A DNA stretch of 64,000 nucleotides from Dichotomocladium elegans (lineage: Eukaryota > Mucoromycota > Mucoromycetes > Mucorales > Lichtheimiaceae). The translations under genes and the position numbers were made by a program. The notes under the pieces are model-generated. The model saw nothing but the letters and a program-made list of their open reading frames with translations. It made no database searches and was not told the origin of the DNA. The stretch is taken from the NCBI GenBank assembly GCA_025716815.1, contig JAIXMN010000004.1, positions 1,860,001-1,924,000 of the forward strand, in the 5' to 3' direction. Below are positions 10,117 through 21,559 of the stretch, piece after piece; position 1 is the stretch's first letter; every line of letters begins with the position of its first letter.

Positions 10117-13100
10117 TTATGGTAAAAGCACTGCACTGCTGGGACCGTTTCCATCATCCGTGTTATTGTTATCTGGACTCGTTGAGCTTTGACTTCCTAG
10201 ACGAGATCTGCGTTTGCGACTTCTACCAGCTCCGGACGACTTGCGTAAACGCTGCTCCCTTGATTGCTCCTCCTCGAAACGATAGGCCGCCTTCGCATGT
10301 CGCTTGGTCCGGCTGACTGGCGCAAATTCTGTCCACTCAGCAATCAGACCTTGGTAAATCTCCGGGCGGTCCAGCCACTCGAGGATCTCTGCAGCTGAAA
10401 GACGATCATCAGGATTGACGCGCAAACATGATCGTAGCAGCCGCCGGCTCAATTCGCCAGATACTTCGCGTTCCAGTGTATTATCAATCGCATAATCGGA
10501 CTTGACGGTATCCCTTAGACCCTTCAGATCCGTATCAAGGATTCCATGCCACGGCTCAGTCTCGGAGAAGATCTTCCAGATTAAGGTGCCAATTGAATAC
10601 ATATCTTCCGCAATAGGATTAATCAAATAGGGTAGTACATCATTATCGGCGCGTGCGCGTGGAAGTGTCTGGATGGACCGATAATGGCGGTAGCCGTGAT
10701 CAGGCTTGGACTTGATCCATGGCATGTGCATGCACCACTCCTCCAGTTCAGCTTTAGATTCCGGTAATACCTCGCCCTCGTACTCGCCCTGGACTTTCGG
10801 TTTATCCACCCACCATCGCCGGAGATCATCCGCGTGTGTGAATATTGCCTTGCCGAAATCAATCAAATATACATGTGCATGTGCGCTGCCATCGGGTAAT
10901 GTTTCGCCTGGCTTCTCGTCCACCATGAAGTTCACCTCAGATAAATCTCGGTGCGCAATGCCAACTTCATGGATCAGCTTCATGCACCTGAGCATCTGCT
11001 TAATCAGATCCATCTTCTGATATGCTGTCAGTCGGTGATGCGTGTGCTTGTGTGTATACTGCTTGAGCGTCTTTTGATAGCGTTTCATCGCCAACCCGAT
11101 GATCTCACCGCCGTCCTCTTGTAAAACCTCAACAATCTGCCCCATATTGGACTTTCCTTGCAACGTGAGGAGGCTGACGAGTTCGGTAGCGCGCTGAGTA
11201 ATTGTCATGCGGCGGAATGTCTGGACAACGATATCACTGTTGTTGTGTACGTAGTAGACATGCTTGAAGAATCCTTCAGCATTAGGGAAAGATGATGTGT
11301 TGCTGAGATACTTGTTCACATGGACAACAGGGACATTCCTCTGTTTACAAACTACAAAGAAGAAATGCGGAAGCCGGTCAGAAGACCTATATCAGCTGTA
11401 TACCGGTCCATCTTACATGTAAAAACATTCTGCCAAAGTTCCCTGGACTTCTCAAGATAATACTCTCGGCGGCCATCGTTCTCATTCTGGAGTTCTCTCG
11501 CAGTTTCATCATCTGGCCCCAGGTACTTGGTGTAAGCGATTTTATCGTTATCGATAGCCATTGGCGAGTCCGTGGTTTTATGGTTATAGGTTGAGGTAAG
11601 GTTTGTATGGGTCTCTTTGCTACTTCCGTCTCGCAATAATGATGGTATCCGCATACTGTTTAAACCGGAATCAGGAGAATGCGTGTGCTTACTGCGCTTG
11701 ACGCCGTTGTTCTGTTCGTTCACTAATGTATCAGACGCCACCTGTGGGGAATCCCTCTTCTTCGGGTTTAGTAGAGCAGCGTCTGATGTCGCCGTGGTAG
11801 CAGTAGCGGGGATACTTGTAGCATTTCTTTTGATAGCAGGGTTGGAGGTGAAAGAGCCAAGGTCGGAGGAGGCCGTGTCCATTGCTGCAGCTGATGTGGT
11901 ATAATAGCTGTCGGCCGGCAATAGCCCTGTCTGGCCGTCAATGATTGCCTGAGAGAAAAGTTTTGCAATCTCGGTGTCGCGCACTTTTTTGAGATCCGGA
12001 AGATGGTAGCGGGATAATCGGTGGGTCGTGTATGCCCTGCGAAAGAATAATTTCTCCATTGCATCGGTAATGATAGCCTGAACGCCAGTGACAACTCGAA
12101 CCACCTTAACCTTGATATATGCCTTGGGCAAGAAGTCTGTAGACAAGGAGGTGTCGACACCAGTAGCATCGAACTCATGGCATTCACCTATCGGTCGCAC
12201 AAGCGCTACATCCGCGCTGACATGAAAAAGATCATTGCGCTTGTCGTGTTTATACGGGACCACCTGAACATTCATCAAAATGGCTACAGTAGCATGTGGC
12301 ACGCGCTGTGCTTCTGCCAATAAAGTGCGATTTTTACCAATATATAGCCTGGGCAACGGACGATAGGATGTGGGGCCACCCTGTTTCATCGCCTCGATGA
12401 CACGTAAAAATGGCTCATTGAGCTGGTCATATAGGGTGCGCACCTTGGAGAATCCTCGAATTGCCTTAGAGCCCTTTTCTGACGGAAGTACGATCTGCAA
12501 AAAGTAGAGTACGCTTCATGGTGACAGTAACAGGATTAGCTTCCTGATGAGCTCTGACCAGTGACCCTTCCAGCCTCTCTGCTTCTTTACCTTTCTGTCG
12601 TATAATGTGCTTCGTTAAAAATAGCTTGTGAGAAGTCAGTCTCTTCTGGTACTGGCACAACCGATGGATCAGGAATTGGCATAGGATTGCTTATGATAGC
12701 GAAAATAGGTCAGCGCATAAACCATGAGGCTCTTTCTTTTTCTTATACCGCAAGCATGCCCATATTGTTCAACTTACCCCTCGCGTCGTATCCGAAGGAG
12801 AAGACCCGAAAACTTTTCTTCAAGATTGACAGCAAGTTTGTAAATTGTGGCGACGGGATTGTGAAACTGCTTTGCGTTTCTCCAAATGAGCTCAAGATCT
12901 TGTTCAAAGTCGCAAAAGGTCTTGTATTTTTCACGGTAGAGGTTTGACTCGAGTGTGCTAAAGTCCATCGGGTGGTCTATTTCCGCATGGTAAAGAACAG
13001 CTGCTGCAGGCACAGGTGAAATAAAAGGATAGACTGAATAGCAGGATAGCAGCTCGTCGAGTACAAACGTGCAAAGTCGTAAAACCACCAAAGTAATATG

Positions 13101-13190
13101 GATCCTTTGCGATCCTAGTGGCCAATCCACTTCATCGGCGATGTAAGCCTCTTGTGGCCTGCTTACTGGAAGATTATTGGAGTTTGACAT
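10117..13190 (-). CDS. Bromodomain plus protein-kinase-like protein (predicted fusion)
   Basis: Four exons (12778-13190, 12591-12689, 11417-12513, 10117-11351; introns 88, 77 and 65 bases) join without a frame break into 947 residues. Residues ~25-135 form a bromodomain (AEIDHPMDFSTLESNLY, then KQFHNPVATIYKLAVNLEEKF with the acetyl-lysine-binding Asn in FHNP). The middle (~170-390) is unrecognised, followed by a Ser/Thr/Asn-rich linker. The C-terminal ~390 residues are kinase-like: hinge IIGLAMKRYQKTLKQY, catalytic loop AHRDLSEVNFMVD, metal site YLIDFGKA, then EDMYSIGTLIWKIFSETEPW. The catalytic loop resembles fungal FunK1-type kinases; the usual beta-3 lysine is not obvious (VVQTFRR). The tail is basic (SRKRRSR), suggesting nuclear location. 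The kinase exon has no in-frame ATG of its own before residue ~37, which favours one gene. If transcripts end at the TAA just past 12591, these are two genes. Confidence 0.6.
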
Positions 13191-14335
13191 AGTGATCAGC
13201 TTTAAGTTTTTTCTGAGACGCTCAGTGTCTTTTGGTCTTTCAAAGCGCCTCTTCTTCGGAAATGGAAGGAATTGAAGTATAAGTGGGGGGGCCGAACCTA
13301 AATGATTGCAGTCACGCTCAACTCCACCGTTGTCCCCCACTTCCAATTCCAACCATACCAGAACCTACTACACTACCGTTTCTCTTCCTCGCTCTCGGTG
13401 TGCTGGACCGTATGCTACTACGGATGATATATTTGGGGAGCTGTCGCGAAGGATATTGGATCGTTCATTGCGTGGAGCATTTGTGAAAATAAGGGTTCCA
13501 TGAAAAGTCTCCTGTTCCTGCTGCTGCATAGCTGCTGCTGGTGTCAGACTTACCATACGATACTTTTGGCAATTGCAGCTTACAGTACTGAATGCGCCAT
13601 ATTACATTTTACGGCCGACTTCATATAGCCCGCTACTTGGATTTGACACAGCACAATACATGTTCTCATCGGAATGTTTTTGATAATAGCTTTATCATGC
13701 AGCAGTATACATGTCTGATAGGGCGGTGTGGTTTAGTTGGGGTGAATGTAACCATAAATGGTGCATCGATCCGGCTTCTTGAACCCATCGTTAGGATGGA
13801 TTCGGTACAATGGGCTGCTTTTATATGTATTTTCTAAATATTTATTATTGTTCTTGTTTATCTGTTACATGCGACCGTCCAAACGGAAGACCCATATGTA
13901 GCGCTAGATAGGGTGTGACCTCGATCGTTTGCCGGTAAGGACAGCAAACGCGAGCAGCACGTAATCTGTGATCAACCGTCCGGCCCCCTCCTGGTTCCTC
14001 AAAGCGCCCCGCCATGAACATTACCAGACAATGCCAAGCGGCTTGACCCTGCTTTATCATTGTGGAGAAAGTTGGTGCTATGGTCGCCGTCAATTCCCCG
14101 AGGAGGAGTACTTTTGCCAGTCCGAGGAATTCAGCAGATATGACGGGGTGCACGTGCACCCATCGATCCTTCCCTTTTCATGAGCCGCTCGTCCGAATAC
14201 AGTGGCAGACGCAAATATACTGATAACTAAGCTAGTCTATCCAGTGCTGTTATCACTTCTACGCGTCGCCGCTGTGCGTCATTTTTTTTTTATTTCTTTT
14301 TCTGTTTCATCGATTATTATTGATCGTTTCCACTG
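13191..14335. other. Divergent intergenic region between bromodomain-kinase gene and MAD2
   Basis: About 1.1 kb between two divergently transcribed genes, so it should hold both promoters. A poly-T tract (14283-14305) and pyrimidine-rich stretch lie just upstream of the MAD2 start. No convincing gene is present. Confidence 0.5.
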
Positions 14336-15251
14336 ATGGATACAATCTCGCTGGCAGGATCGACATCTGTTGTTGTCGATTTTTTTGGCAAGTGGATTTA
14401 ATTGCATTTATAAGCTGGCCGATATAGCATGTTTGCTAATTCGTGAGCGATTGGGGAATTGTGCTTGTAGAATATTGTGTTAATAGGTAATTGAGTTGGC
14501 GCGCAGGGGGGATCAGCTTAACAAAAGAGCAGGACCGACACTCATAGCACGGTCTTCGCACCCTACCAGTATTTTATTTCAACGCGAGGTATACCCTAAA
14601 GAAGACTTCCGCGTCACGAAAAAGTACGGCCTTTCTCTCCTTGTCACAACCAATGACGAGCTCAAGGCCTACATCGACCAAGTTGTCGATCAAGTGCGGA
14701 GTAAGTTACCGCGGGACGGAACGACAACGAGATCACACATTGATCAGTTTGTATTATCTAGTCTGGCTAAACACGAGCAAGATTAGCAAGCTTATTTTGG
14801 TGATCAAATCAAGAGAAACTGGCGATGTCCTTGAACGATGGCAGTTTGATATTGAAATTGAGCGACAGCAGGAACAACCATCACCGATAGTCGACAGCGC
14901 ATCTCTGCAACAGGATTCATACGAGCTTGACGAAAAAACAAAGACACAGATCCGAGCTATTATGAGGCAAATTGCCGCCAGCGTTACGTTCTTGCCGGAG
15001 TTGGACCCAGATGATTGTAAGATTCAATGCTGGTTGCCTTCATTGTCTTCTCACCGGTTTATTATTATTTTACAGGTACCATAAATATCCTCGTTCACAC
15101 GGATCAGGATGTCAATGTGCCCACTACATGGGGCGACAGTGACCCAAAATTGATCAAGGGCGGAGGCGAGCATGTTCGTTTAAAATCATTTTCAACGTCA
15201 GTGCACAAAGTCTCAGCACTGGTAGCCTACCGTATGGAGAATGGCGAATAA
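14336..15251 (+). CDS. MAD2: Spindle assembly checkpoint protein Mad2 (HORMA domain)
   Basis: Mad2 binds Mad1 at unattached kinetochores and sequesters Cdc20 to block the anaphase-promoting complex. Four exons (14336-14391, 14570-14700, 14762-15016, 15076-15251) give 205 residues, the length usual for the family. Motifs in order: ISLAGSTSVVVDFF, ILFQREVYPKEDF, KYGLSLLVTTNDELKAYI, WLNTSKISKLILVI, TGDVLERWQFDIE, IRAIMRQIAASVTFLPELD, INILVHTDQDVNVPTTW, and the safety-belt/C-terminal part VRLKSFSTSVHKVSALVAYR. The first intron (14392-14569, donor GTGGAT) is the weakest junction. As spliced, the first helix is about four residues shorter than in animal Mad2, so an additional small exon or different boundary there is possible. 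Confidence 0.9.
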
Positions 15252-15295
15252 ATAGTCGTAGTAATATAGTAATCGAAACAGATTCATACATTTGC

Positions 15296-15344
15296 GCCCG
15301 CACATACACATACACGCACACCCAAACCCGCACACACAAAACAG
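15296..15344. repeat. CA-rich microsatellite
   Basis: Imperfect CACA/CATACA tract in the 217-bp space between the convergent MAD2 and VPS4 stop codons, probably in the MAD2 3' untranslated region. Confidence 0.8.
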
Positions 15345-15468
15345 CGGGAGAAAAGGCAGGTTACGATCCACACACATATCTACTCTCCTTCCATCAGTTA
15401 GCCCTCCTGACCTATTGCAATAAAAGCCATTTTTTCGTTAGTCTCTCTTTCTCTAAGCTATCCCCATG

Positions 15469-17350
<1,882 letters not shown>

Positions 17351-18640
17351 TGCGACTGATCCGGTAGTTGGGGATAGAGTTGGGTTGGTCGGCAAGAATG
17401 ATGTTTTCTCAGAGTAGTAGATTGGATGAGATGGGTATGGACAGCTCGGTGCTATTTGTAAACAACCCAGGAAAACTTGGCACGGCAAGGGGAAACGAAA
17501 CTGAAAAGGGAAAAAAGCTGAGGAAAGCTTGGGCGTTGAGCTGAGAGCTGAGAAGAAACGGGCTTCTCCCCCATTGCCTTATTCTCAACTCCGCCTACCA
17601 GGCCGTCTGTCAGAGTGCTTGGGCTGGGGAAAAGACCCATTTGCCTACGAGGCAAAGAATGGGCAACCGTTTTCTCTTCTCCCCGAATTGGTAAAATTGG
17701 ATCTGCTGATAGTGCAAGATGAATTGACCGAACAGGCATCCTGGACTGAGCGATATCTCTCAGCGTATCGTAGAAATGACCGAAATCCATGAGCAGAACT
17801 AACTACTCTTCTCTCAACGCTTCTCAAGCCCTGCCTCCCGGCTGACGCAACTATTGGATTTTTCTCGGCTATTCAGCAAGTGGAACATTTTTGTTCGCGG
17901 AATATGAATATAGTTTAGCAGTGAAGTAGCCTATGAAATTGCATTGTGCCTTGCCATCATTGCTGCCAGCCGCTGCAGGCTACGTCGTCGTTATTCCTGA
18001 CATCAAGAGAGGCATCGAAACCACTGCATGCCTTAGAACACATCATTGTCAGCAGCGAGTGCAGTGTTTCCTTGTGCTTCAATGACTTCCCATAGCATGC
18101 TTTGTTAATAGGAACATTGTCAGCCGCCATGTTCACACCCCGCAAACAAAGGCTTTTCTCCTTTGGTGACGATAGAGACGGGAGTACCAATGTAAGAAGA
18201 TTTCCATTGTGTAATACTATGCTGTACTGTACTTGGGATGGTACTTCACTCATCAGTAACATATGCTGTCTATTGATCCAAGCCATATGCTGCTCAACTT
18301 GTTGCTTGATGAAGTCAGAGACTACTGGTGGAATTTTCTCGCTGACAACCTGTCGGGAGGGGAATGGAATTAAACACTATATGTGCTTTGTTATATTCCA
18401 AGGAAATCGCAGTACGAGGACTCATGATTTCTTTGTTTAGCAGAAGGTCGATCACCAAAAATCGCAGGAGGTGTGTTATCATTTGTCAAGTAGCTTCTAT
18501 TTTGAAGAGATGTTCAGGCTGGTCGCCAGCAGCATCGGTAGAAGCGTTGTTTTTGATCGTCGATCCACCCAGCATACCTCTTGCGCCTTATTTACATAAT
18601 CTCAGCAAACTCTTCTCTACGTTGCAAGGAACTATTGGTA
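17351..18640. other. Intergenic with decayed coding sequence
   Basis: 17351-17950 is the VPS4 upstream region. From about 18360 down to 17957 the minus strand is open for ~135 codons (pieces KIPPVVSDFIKQQVEQHMAW, CLRGVNMAADNVPINKACYG, LHSLLTMMCSKACSGFDASL, NNDDVACSGW) and reads like protein. It has no start-to-stop gene around it and is cut upstream by stops. I take it as a relic of a dispersed element or gene I cannot name. The DDE transposon starts immediately after, at 18641. Confidence 0.4.
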
Positions 18641-21528
18641 TGGTGCATTTCATTTATAATAGTCCCTAATTTTTGGGATTTTTTAGAGGCTGATAAAAAA
18701 ATCAAAGGAGATTTTTTTTTATTTTCAACGAAGTAGATATGTTCTTTGAGGTGTAAAGAATGAAACTACTTTTCTAGAATTTATTTTAACGAAGTATTGG
18801 CAAACTTATCAGGGTTCAAAGTCTTGCAGATTAGGCCTGGAGTCAGGAAATTGAAACAGTTATCTGAGTTTATAAATACCTGGCTGAGGTGAGGCTCCCT
18901 CCCATTGGGTTTCGCGCCAACCAAATTTGTCCAGGTATATAAACTACCGACTGCCGCTCAAGGCAAATATATTATCCGATCGCCTTGATGCCGCCATTTT
19001 GGCTGATAAAATCCGATCAATGAAGTCTTTTATAATTTGAAAGAAGTCAAAATGTTTAATAATGTGATATGAAGAGACCTACTTTGTTATAATTGTATTT
19101 TGTGTCTTTGTTGTGAAGTTATAAGCATAAAAACACGTTTGCAGCTAGAGCGGAGTTGTAAAAGTAGTCTGAGTCTAAAGATACCTCATTACAGCGCCAT
19201 AAAAAAAACTTCATCCTTTTTACATAGACTCTCTCTCTCTTTCCTCTTATTATGCCACCACTATCAAAACGACAGAAGCTGATGAAAGAAAGACAAAGGC
19301 TCAGGGCTGGGGTACCAGTTTCCCACAGCCCTTGCATGGAAGAAGTTGAAATGGTTGACGATGTTCCCGAGATAATTGAAGATCCAGATATCCTTGGACT
19401 TTCAGGGGATGATATTGCCTCTATAATCGCACTCCCATTGGCGTGGACTGTAAAAGCTGACAGCCACCTGCGAGGCTCTTATTCAAAAGATTCTCGGACT
19501 ACTGCTTGGCGAAACAAAAAAGCACTAAAGGCTGCCGCAGACATGTCTCAGAAGCTCACAGCTTTTGGGTTCACCCATCAACAGGCATTAGCAACACCAG
19601 AAGATGCCATAAAAACGATGTCTTCAGCCGATGAAACTGACGAGAAGGAAGGATTCCGGGATGCCGCTACGAGGCTTGAAGCACTTATAAAGCCTCGCAT
19701 TTCTGCCATCACAGCAAGTGACAATATCAATCCATTCCAGCTTTGCAAACTTCGTGCAGTACACAAGTATCTTATCTGTCGTCTTGAAGGAAAGAATTCT
19801 GTCATTGCTTCTCAACATGCTGCCAACAATATTTGGCTTACGCCATCGCAACACTACCGCCCAAAGGTTATTCGTCAGTGGGCAAAAGAATTCCTTGATT
19901 TTGGCTACGTTTCTGCCCATCATCAAGGCGCACATGCGAAAAGACTCTCAGCCTTGTCTGATGAAGTACTTGCTGACACCATCTGCACATGGATTCGTGA
20001 CCAGAAACCTGAGACTCGAAGCATCATCAACATCTTAAAGTTTGTTAATGAAACCGCAATCCCAGAGTCACTTGGTACACCAGGCAATGTGAGCCAGACT
20101 ACCCTCTGGCGCTATATGAATGAGTGGGGCTTCCGCCATAGTCCCCATGTGAAAGATGTTTACTATGATGGCCACGAGCGTGAAGATGTCGTTGCATATC
20201 GTCAGCAGTGGGCGCGGCGGATGGTGGCCTACCGAGCAATGATGGAGAGCTTTTCCGGGGAGTTTATGGACAACGTCACCAAACCTACACTACGAGATAA
20301 AGAGAAGATGCTAGTAATGGTTACCCACGACGAGTCCACATTTTATGCGAATGACGGTAAACAAGTTCTTTGGCTAGCAGCGGGTGAGACAGTACTACGA
20401 AACAAATCCCCCGGAATGTCTATCATGGTTAGCGAGTTTCAGTGCGCATGCCATGGAACCATGCGGGATGGAGATAATATCTCCAGAGTGTTTTTTGAGG
20501 CGGGTGTCGGGCGTTCTGGATATTGGACTAGCGAGCATATGCTACGTCAATTGAAGAATGATGTAATTCCGCTCTTTGAGAAGCTGCATCCTGGTTGTAA
20601 AGCTCTTTTTGTGTTTGACCAGAGTAGCAACCACAATGCATTCGCTCCCGACGCACTTTTGGTGCAGAGAATGACAAGATCTGAGAAACGAGTTGAGGAG
20701 GGAGAAAAGTACCATTTCAGAAACGGCTATTTTACGGCAAAGGGCCATGATGGCGAAGAAATGCATGTACCCCAAAGCATGTATATCAAACGCCAGGAAA
20801 ATATAAAGAAACGCAAGCATGGCCATACAATTGTCACCAGTGAGAAGCGCGACATCCTATATTTTAAAGGTACTTTTTTGTATATAGAAAGGAATGTCGC
20901 TTTATACTTCTAAACTTGTTCTACAAAGGGATTGAAGGTATCCTTAGGGAACGTGGGCTATGGCTTGATAAAGACCCTTATCGACCTGGCAAGACATGGA
21001 GAATGGAATGCAATGGTAACGCGGCGGAGGACACCAAATGCTGTGCGAAGCATCTGCTTGCTGCGCAGCCTGACTTCCGCTCACAGCGTACAGCCTTGCA
21101 GGAAACAGTGGAAAATAGCGGCCATATCTTTGAGCTCTATCCAAAATTCCACTGCGAATGCAACTGGATTGAGCGCTACTGGGGTGCTGCCAAACGTGAA
21201 GCTCGAGTGCGCTGTGACTACTCGTTTAGAAGCTTGAAAGAAAACCTTCCAAGCTTTCTCGACACGATATCTCCTCCCAACGAAACGCCATCTATGATTC
21301 GCCGGTTTTATAACCGAGCCTGGCGGTACATAGAGGCTTATTCTCAAGACCTGGATGCAAATGCAGCAGCTGAGCAGGTCCAGAAATTTTCATCGCGCAC
21401 CTACAAGAGCCATCGGCGCATTGGCACATACGACTAAGAAAAAAAAATTACCTAATATAGTAGCGGTAATTAAAATTGTCAAATTGAAACAAAGTCGAAC
21501 TTGGGACTATTATAAATGAAATGCACCA
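18641..21528 (+). mobile_element. DDE transposon copy A, 2,888 bp, intact
   Basis: Bounded by a perfect 26-bp terminal inverted repeat that begins TGGTGCATTTCA and is flanked by TA on both sides (18639-18640 and 21529-21530), so insertion duplicated or targeted TA. It contains one two-exon transposase gene on the plus strand and about 0.6 kb of noncoding sequence before it. A second copy of equal length lies in opposite orientation at 33269-36156; every part I compared matches. Confidence 0.93.
19252..21437 (+). CDS. Transposase of DDE transposon copy A
   Basis: Two exons (19252-20869 and 20929-21437; intron 59 bases, GTACTT to ACAAAG) give 708 residues. Without splicing the frame stops 14 codons into the intron. 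Probable catalytic residues are Asp360 (VTHDESTFYANDG), Asp456 (FVFDQSSNHNAF) and Glu621 (CNWIERYWGAAKRE). The N-terminus is basic (PPLSKRQKLMKERQRLRAG). The region ~185-300 with QHYRPKVIRQWAKEF and TTLWRYMNEWGF is helix-turn-helix-like and should bind the inverted repeats. The TA target and DDE logic are like IS630/Tc1/mariner enzymes, but the second-to-third catalytic spacing (~164 residues) is far longer than their usual 34-41. This is either a divergent branch or a distinct family with an insertion. Confidence 0.85.
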
Positions 21529-21559
21529 TAGACATTGACAAAGAGATAGTTGAATGAAT

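Noticed and set aside
17452..17790. Minus-strand open frame of 112 codons upstream of VPS4
   Set aside because: No motif and no in-frame link to the VPS4 start; it falls in the promoter region.
18641..21528. Simple assignment of the DDE element to Tc1/mariner
   Set aside because: TA flanks and the HDES motif fit, but the D-to-E spacing does not, so the superfamily was left open.
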